52,989 bases of DNA from Leptospira adleri. Lineage in GTDB: Bacteria > Spirochaetota > Leptospiria > Leptospirales > Leptospiraceae. This document shows, piece by piece, positions 50,013 to 52,989 of the stretch. The notes beneath the pieces were generated by a model, which saw nothing but the letters and a program-made list of their open reading frames with translations, was not told the origin of the DNA and did no database searches. The stretch spans positions 1 to 52,989 of the forward strand of contig NZ_NPDU01000030.1 in NCBI RefSeq assembly GCF_002811985.1, read 5' to 3'. The stretch's first letter is position 1, and each line of letters opens with the position of its first letter. A program made the position numbers and the translations under genes.

Positions 50013-50432
50013 ATGTTTAAAAATTCATTCTTAATTTGTATCTTCCTTTCTTCTTCGTTGTTTTCCAATGAGTTTAGAACCGGAGTTCATCTGATCAATC
50101 GGGACCGTGTTTCACACGAGATCGTTTATATAGAAAGTATGGTTCCTTCCTCTAAGATTTGTTTTGTAAAGAAGTCGACCAAGGCGATGAAAAACGGGAT
50201 CGTACCGATTCCTCTCAGAGAAAACGTAAAGAGCTTTCGGATTCTTTCCAGGGAAAACGATCCGCAAAAATTTCAGACTGTCACCAAGGCCGTCATCGAC
50301 GCGGAAACGGTCGTGTCTTGTTTGAGTATGGAACTCGATTCCATTTCTTTCGAAAAAAAAACTTGGAATCAAAGCGTCAAGGATCGAACTCTAATTATCG
50401 AAAACGGTGAACTCATTTTTTCTAAAAATTAG
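50013..50432 (+). CDS. Small exported protein of unknown function
   Basis: 139 residues from ATG 50013. Signal peptide MFKNSFLICIFLSSSLFSNE. The mature part is mostly strand-like with a Lys-rich C-terminus, and has two Cys (KICFVKK, VVSCLSM) that could form a disulfide. It starts 123 nt after the GH31 stop. The reading frame extends upstream to 49929, but with Arg-rich non-signal sequence, so I prefer the internal ATG. No family recognised. Confidence 0.65.
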   Translation: MFKNSFLICIFLSSSLFSNEFRTGVHLINRDRVSHEIVYIESMVPSSKICFVKKSTKAMKNGIVPIPLRENVKSFRILSRENDPQKFQTVTKAVIDAETVVSCLSMELDSISFEKKTWNQSVKDRTLIIENGELIFSKN

Positions 50433-50654
50433 GAACGTCTTTCCTTCGTTTCCCGAGTTCGTATTTTAAAAAGAGATACTAGATTCGAATGGAGAAAATG
50501 ATCGTTCCGGATTTTTTTTTAAGAATCTCCGATCCGGTAGAAAAAGCTATTCGACCTTTGGAAAAAACTTAACGAAGAAATCATTTTTCAAAAAAAGAAG
50601 GACGTAATTCTTTCAGCCAAAAGAAGAATAGGAAAAGTAAAGTCTAACTCATAC

Positions 50655-51077
50655 ATGGATTCGATTTCCCAAAAGCGTAAAACACCGATCGTATTTTTTG
50701 ACGGGGTTTGTAATCTCTGCAACGGAACGGTTCTATTCTTCTTGGATCACAATCCAAAGGGAAATCTTAGTTTTGCCAGTCTTCAATCGGAGGCCGCTGC
50801 AAACATTCTCGGGAAAAAAATTCTTCCCGACCAATCTCCTTCCTCGGTGCTTTTTTTGGAGGAGGGGGTTCTTTACGAAAAGTCTACGGCGGTTTTAAAA
50901 ATAGCAAAACATCTTTCCTTTCCTTGGAATTTTGTGCCGATCTTCGGCTGGATTCCTTCTTTTTTCCGGGATCTCCTTTACGACTGGATCGCAAGAAATC
51001 GATATCGTTGGTTTGGAAGGAGCGAAGCGTGTAGAATTCCGAGTCCGGAATTGAAAAAGCGTTTTTTAGATTCTTAA
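50655..51077 (+). CDS. DCC-family thiol-disulfide oxidoreductase
   Basis: 140 residues. N-terminal [19 protein letters not shown] carries the CxxC and the DG-x-C motif of the DCC (DUF393) family. ASLQSEAA and the C-terminal [27 protein letters not shown] complete it. Predicted to reduce or isomerise thiols; in several bacteria these proteins are soluble or membrane-peripheral. The ATG is preceded by AAGTAAAG-type sequence. A short terminator-like hairpin follows. Confidence 0.92.
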   Translation: MDSISQKRKTPIVFFDGVCNLCNGTVLFFLDHNPKGNLSFASLQSEAAANILGKKILPDQSPSSVLFLEEGVLYEKSTAVLKIAKHLSFPWNFVPIFGWIPSFFRDLLYDWIARNRYRWFGRSEACRIPSPELKKRFLDS

Positions 51078-51081
51078 AAAC

Positions 51082-51104
51082 AGAACGTTTGTCTCGTTCT
51101 TTTT
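51082..51104 (+). terminator. Short terminator-like hairpin
   Basis: AGAACG / CGTTCT stem (6 bp, loop of 7 nt) followed by TTTTT, 5 nt after the DCC-family gene stop. Confidence 0.6.
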
Positions 51105-51499
51105 GCAACGCATAAATTCAAAAAGAAGAATGGAAGATTTGTGGATTCTTTTTTCCGATCCGGTGAAAGTATTTCCTCGAATTGGCGTAAATTCCAGTAG
51201 AAGAATGAAAAAGTAGGAACTCCTTCTTTCTCTAATAAGAATTGCTTCTCAATAGCGTGATGATAAGCTCAAAAATAGACAAAAAAATCCAAAATCATAA
51301 TAAATTTATCATTATTTACTAAAAATCATATAAAACTATTCTTTATCGTTCATTCTTGCTCAGGGAATTGCGCTGAAAAATTCTTGAATGGAATCCCAAG
51401 ACGAGAAGACTGACTTCAGAAGTTGTTTTCCGTTGCCGACCTTGGAAATAGGCCCGGACTCCGAGGCCTTTGTTGGCGACATATTTGGGAATCTACAAT
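51105..51499. other. AT-rich intergenic region before the M23 peptidase
   Basis: 395 nt. A very AT-rich block (about 51270-51350) probably contains the promoter for the peptidase. An isolated GTAGGA-AC-TCCT (51213-51224) resembles the palindromes at 25277 and 47532. A plus-strand frame from 51388 overlaps the peptidase start in another frame and is not convincing. Confidence 0.4.
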
Positions 51500-52288
51500 A
51501 TGAAAAGAAAAACCGGCTACATACTGGGGGGATTGCTCGTGATTGGGCTGCTGTTCAGCATCAAATCCTTCGCCAATGCAAATTTAGAAGAAATCAAATT
51601 GGACAATCAGTATCTTCAGACCTACAGAGGCTCTGAAGGAATCTGGATCGTCCCCAATCGTGTGAAAGAATCCGTAGGAGATCTGGTTCACAATTTCGGA
51701 ACCACGGAACACGAGATCAAACGGGTCAACGGAATTCCGGACAACGAAAGAATTCCGGTCAACGAGCCCGTATTCTTCCCTTATAACGATAATTTTACGA
51801 GAAGCCTTCTTCTCGAAGACAAAGGAAGAGAGATTCTTAGAACCGATCAGAGAGAATTTATCTGGCCGATCAGTTTTAAACATTCCTTCGTAACTTCCCG
51901 TTTGGGAAGAAGATGGAACGCGATGCATTCCGGAGTCGATATCGCTTGCCCGACGGGTTCGATCGTCATCGCAGCCGCGGATGGAGTGGTTTTGGAATCC
52001 AAAAAAGACGGGGGATACGGGAATAAAATTCTTCTTTCGCATCCCGGAATCAATCAGATCAACACTCTCTACGCTCACAATTCTCTTCTTTACGTGAAAG
52101 AAGGGGATAAGGTCAAAAAAGGCCAGATCATCGCTCTTTCCGGAAACACCGGACATACGACCGGTCCTCATCTTCACTTCGAAGTTCGTTATCAGAACGT
52201 TGTATTAAATCCGGAACACTACCTTCCGGTCTTTCAATCATCTTCCGAGGGTCGTGTCGCGATCGCGCGGGAGACCATCGAACCTTAA
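51500..52288 (+). CDS. LysM-M23 family metallopeptidase
   Basis: 262 residues from ATG 51500; an upstream in-frame ATG at 51470 would add ten residues before the hydrophobic anchor. One hydrophobic segment [15 protein letters not shown] (signal anchor). A LysM-like region ([21 protein letters not shown]) is followed by the M23/LytM domain with zinc ligands in [11 protein letters not shown] and HLHFE, and LYAHN. Predicted to cut or remodel peptidoglycan peptides in the periplasm. Stop is 1 nt before the next gene, so the two are co-transcribed. Confidence 0.93.
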   Translation: MKRKTGYILGGLLVIGLLFSIKSFANANLEEIKLDNQYLQTYRGSEGIWIVPNRVKESVGDLVHNFGTTEHEIKRVNGIPDNERIPVNEPVFFPYNDNFTRSLLLEDKGREILRTDQREFIWPISFKHSFVTSRLGRRWNAMHSGVDIACPTGSIVIAAADGVVLESKKDGGYGNKILLSHPGINQINTLYAHNSLLYVKEGDKVKKGQIIALSGNTGHTTGPHLHFEVRYQNVVLNPEHYLPVFQSSSEGRVAIARETIEP

Positions 52289-52289
52289 A

Positions 52290-52989
52290 GTGTCCATTCG
52301 CCGGGATTTTTGGAATCCGGAACTCTACCAAACTCTTTCCCGGCTTTCTCCCGGGAAAGCCGCATTCGATTTTGATAATACTCTTGTAAGAAACGATTTC
52401 GGAGAAGCCGTGATGGAGCTCTTTCTCTCCGAGGGAGTTCCCGCGTATCGGAAAGACATCTCTTCTTTTTTTTCGGAGAAGAATCGCGAACGGATTCTTT
52501 CCGCAAGATTTGGAGATCCTCTTTTGTTCCGTTCTCTCGTCTTGGAAGAATACGATTCGATCCAACGAAACTCCGGTTTGGAAGCCTCGTATCGCTGGAG
52601 TTCCTGGATTTTTTCGGGCCATTCTCCGGAGGAATTGAAAAGGATTTCCAGATCCGTTTGGAATCGGCACGCGGTAGATTCCGATTCACTTTCCGTAAAG
52701 ATCTACGAACCGATGAAAGAATTGGTAAGTCATCTGAAAAGTTCCGGCTGGGACATTTGGATCGTCACCGCTTCTCCTCAGGAGATCATCCAATCGGTTT
52801 CCGCTCTTTTTGAAATCGAGGAAGAGAAGGTTTTAGGAATGCAGTTGTCGCTTCAGGACGGAATTCATTCTTCCGAAATTTTGGAACCTTTCACCTATGG
52901 AAAAGGAAAGGTGGCTCGATTTCAAAAGTCAGTCGGTGCGCTTGCGGATCTCGCCTTCGGAGATTCCGTGAACGACTTTCCTCTTTTGG
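52290..52989 (+). CDS. HAD-IB family phosphatase, 3' truncated by window end
   Basis: GTG 52290 opens a frame that runs off the window (233 codons visible). HAD motif I is [11 protein letters not shown] (DxDxT), motif II is IVTASPQEI, and motif IV is AFGDSVND near the end. An alpha-helical cap lies between motif I and II. Similar to SerB-like HAD-IB phosphatases that cleave small phosphoesters; substrate unknown. Starts 1 nt after the M23 gene stop. Confidence 0.88.
   Translation, partial: MSIRRDFWNPELYQTLSRLSPGKAAFDFDNTLVRNDFGEAVMELFLSEGVPAYRKDISSFFSEKNRERILSARFGDPLLFRSLVLEEYDSIQRNSGLEASYRWSSWIFSGHSPEELKRISRSVWNRHAVDSDSLSVKIYEPMKELVSHLKSSGWDIWIVTASPQEIIQSVSALFEIEEEKVLGMQLSLQDGIHSSEILEPFTYGKGKVARFQKSVGALADLAFGDSVNDFPLL

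Noticed and set aside
51388..51636. 82-codon plus-strand frame before the M23 peptidase
   Set aside because: It overlaps the peptidase signal-anchor region in another frame and resembles out-of-frame reading of it beyond 51500.

Overview
The window looks like chromosomal DNA from a Leptospira of the pathogenic clade. Evidence: many secreted or lipidated proteins of spirochaete style, a PilZ-like/DUF1577-type protein, a fused IcmF mutase, GGDEF and class III adenylate cyclase signalling proteins, a YARHG-domain protein, and dense short operons with ATGA/TAATG start-stop overlaps. By eye the base composition is moderately AT-rich (mid-40s % GC; not computed), which fits the higher-GC pathogenic-clade species better than L. 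interrogans itself. The species assignment is inference. I see no insertion sequence, prophage, CRISPR array or rRNA.

Layout. 1-2143: a 5'-truncated Lys/Glu-rich membrane-anchored protein, then a yggS-like PLP protein and proC. 2388-2460 (-): initiator tRNA-Met. 2661-8364: GAF-GGDEF protein, small Cys-containing protein, a lipoprotein with two retropepsin-like lobes, mnmA, and an ATP-grasp/FMN-dehydrogenase fusion. 8472-12000: PilZ-like protein, RluA-type pseudouridine synthase, NhaC-type antiporter. 11997-13419 (-): a membrane protein and a small lipoprotein, separated by a strong terminator. 13706-15340: two exported proteins of unknown function.

15416-20304 (-) is the most interesting block. 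It is a compact operon encoding a STAS-like protein, a Cys/His-rich exported protein, an MbnP-like copper protein, an MbnH-like di-heme enzyme, a lipoprotein and an outer-membrane-barrel candidate. Hairpins sit in the gaps on either side of the mbnP-like gene. It looks like an envelope copper-handling system based on tryptophan oxidation.

20449-24862: O-antigen-ligase-like protein, family 2 glycosyltransferase, adenylate cyclase. 24859-28041: YciI-like protein, CARDB-like lipoprotein with a textbook terminator, YdjM-like membrane protein, GST. 28169-30558: a 50-codon racemase-like remnant, ilvD, nucleoside 2-deoxyribosyltransferase. 30577-37439 (-): YARHG protein, alpha/beta hydrolase, IcmF, PlsC-like acyltransferase. 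37581-41572: PAP2 phosphatase, flippase, outer-membrane protein candidate. 41552-46223 (-): a REC-HATPase regulator, then a three-gene operon holding an active trypsin-like protease and what appears to be its catalytically dead paralogue. 46498-52989: Cys-less rhodanese-like protein, a YihQ-like GH31 glycosidase, small exported protein, DCC-family oxidoreductase, LysM/M23 peptidase and a 3'-truncated HAD phosphatase.

Functional themes: envelope biogenesis (O-antigen ligase, glycosyltransferase, flippase, acyltransferase, PAP2, M23), cyclic-nucleotide signalling (GGDEF, PilZ-like, adenylate cyclase), core metabolism (proC, ilvD, icmF, mnmA), and extracytoplasmic proteolysis and metal handling.
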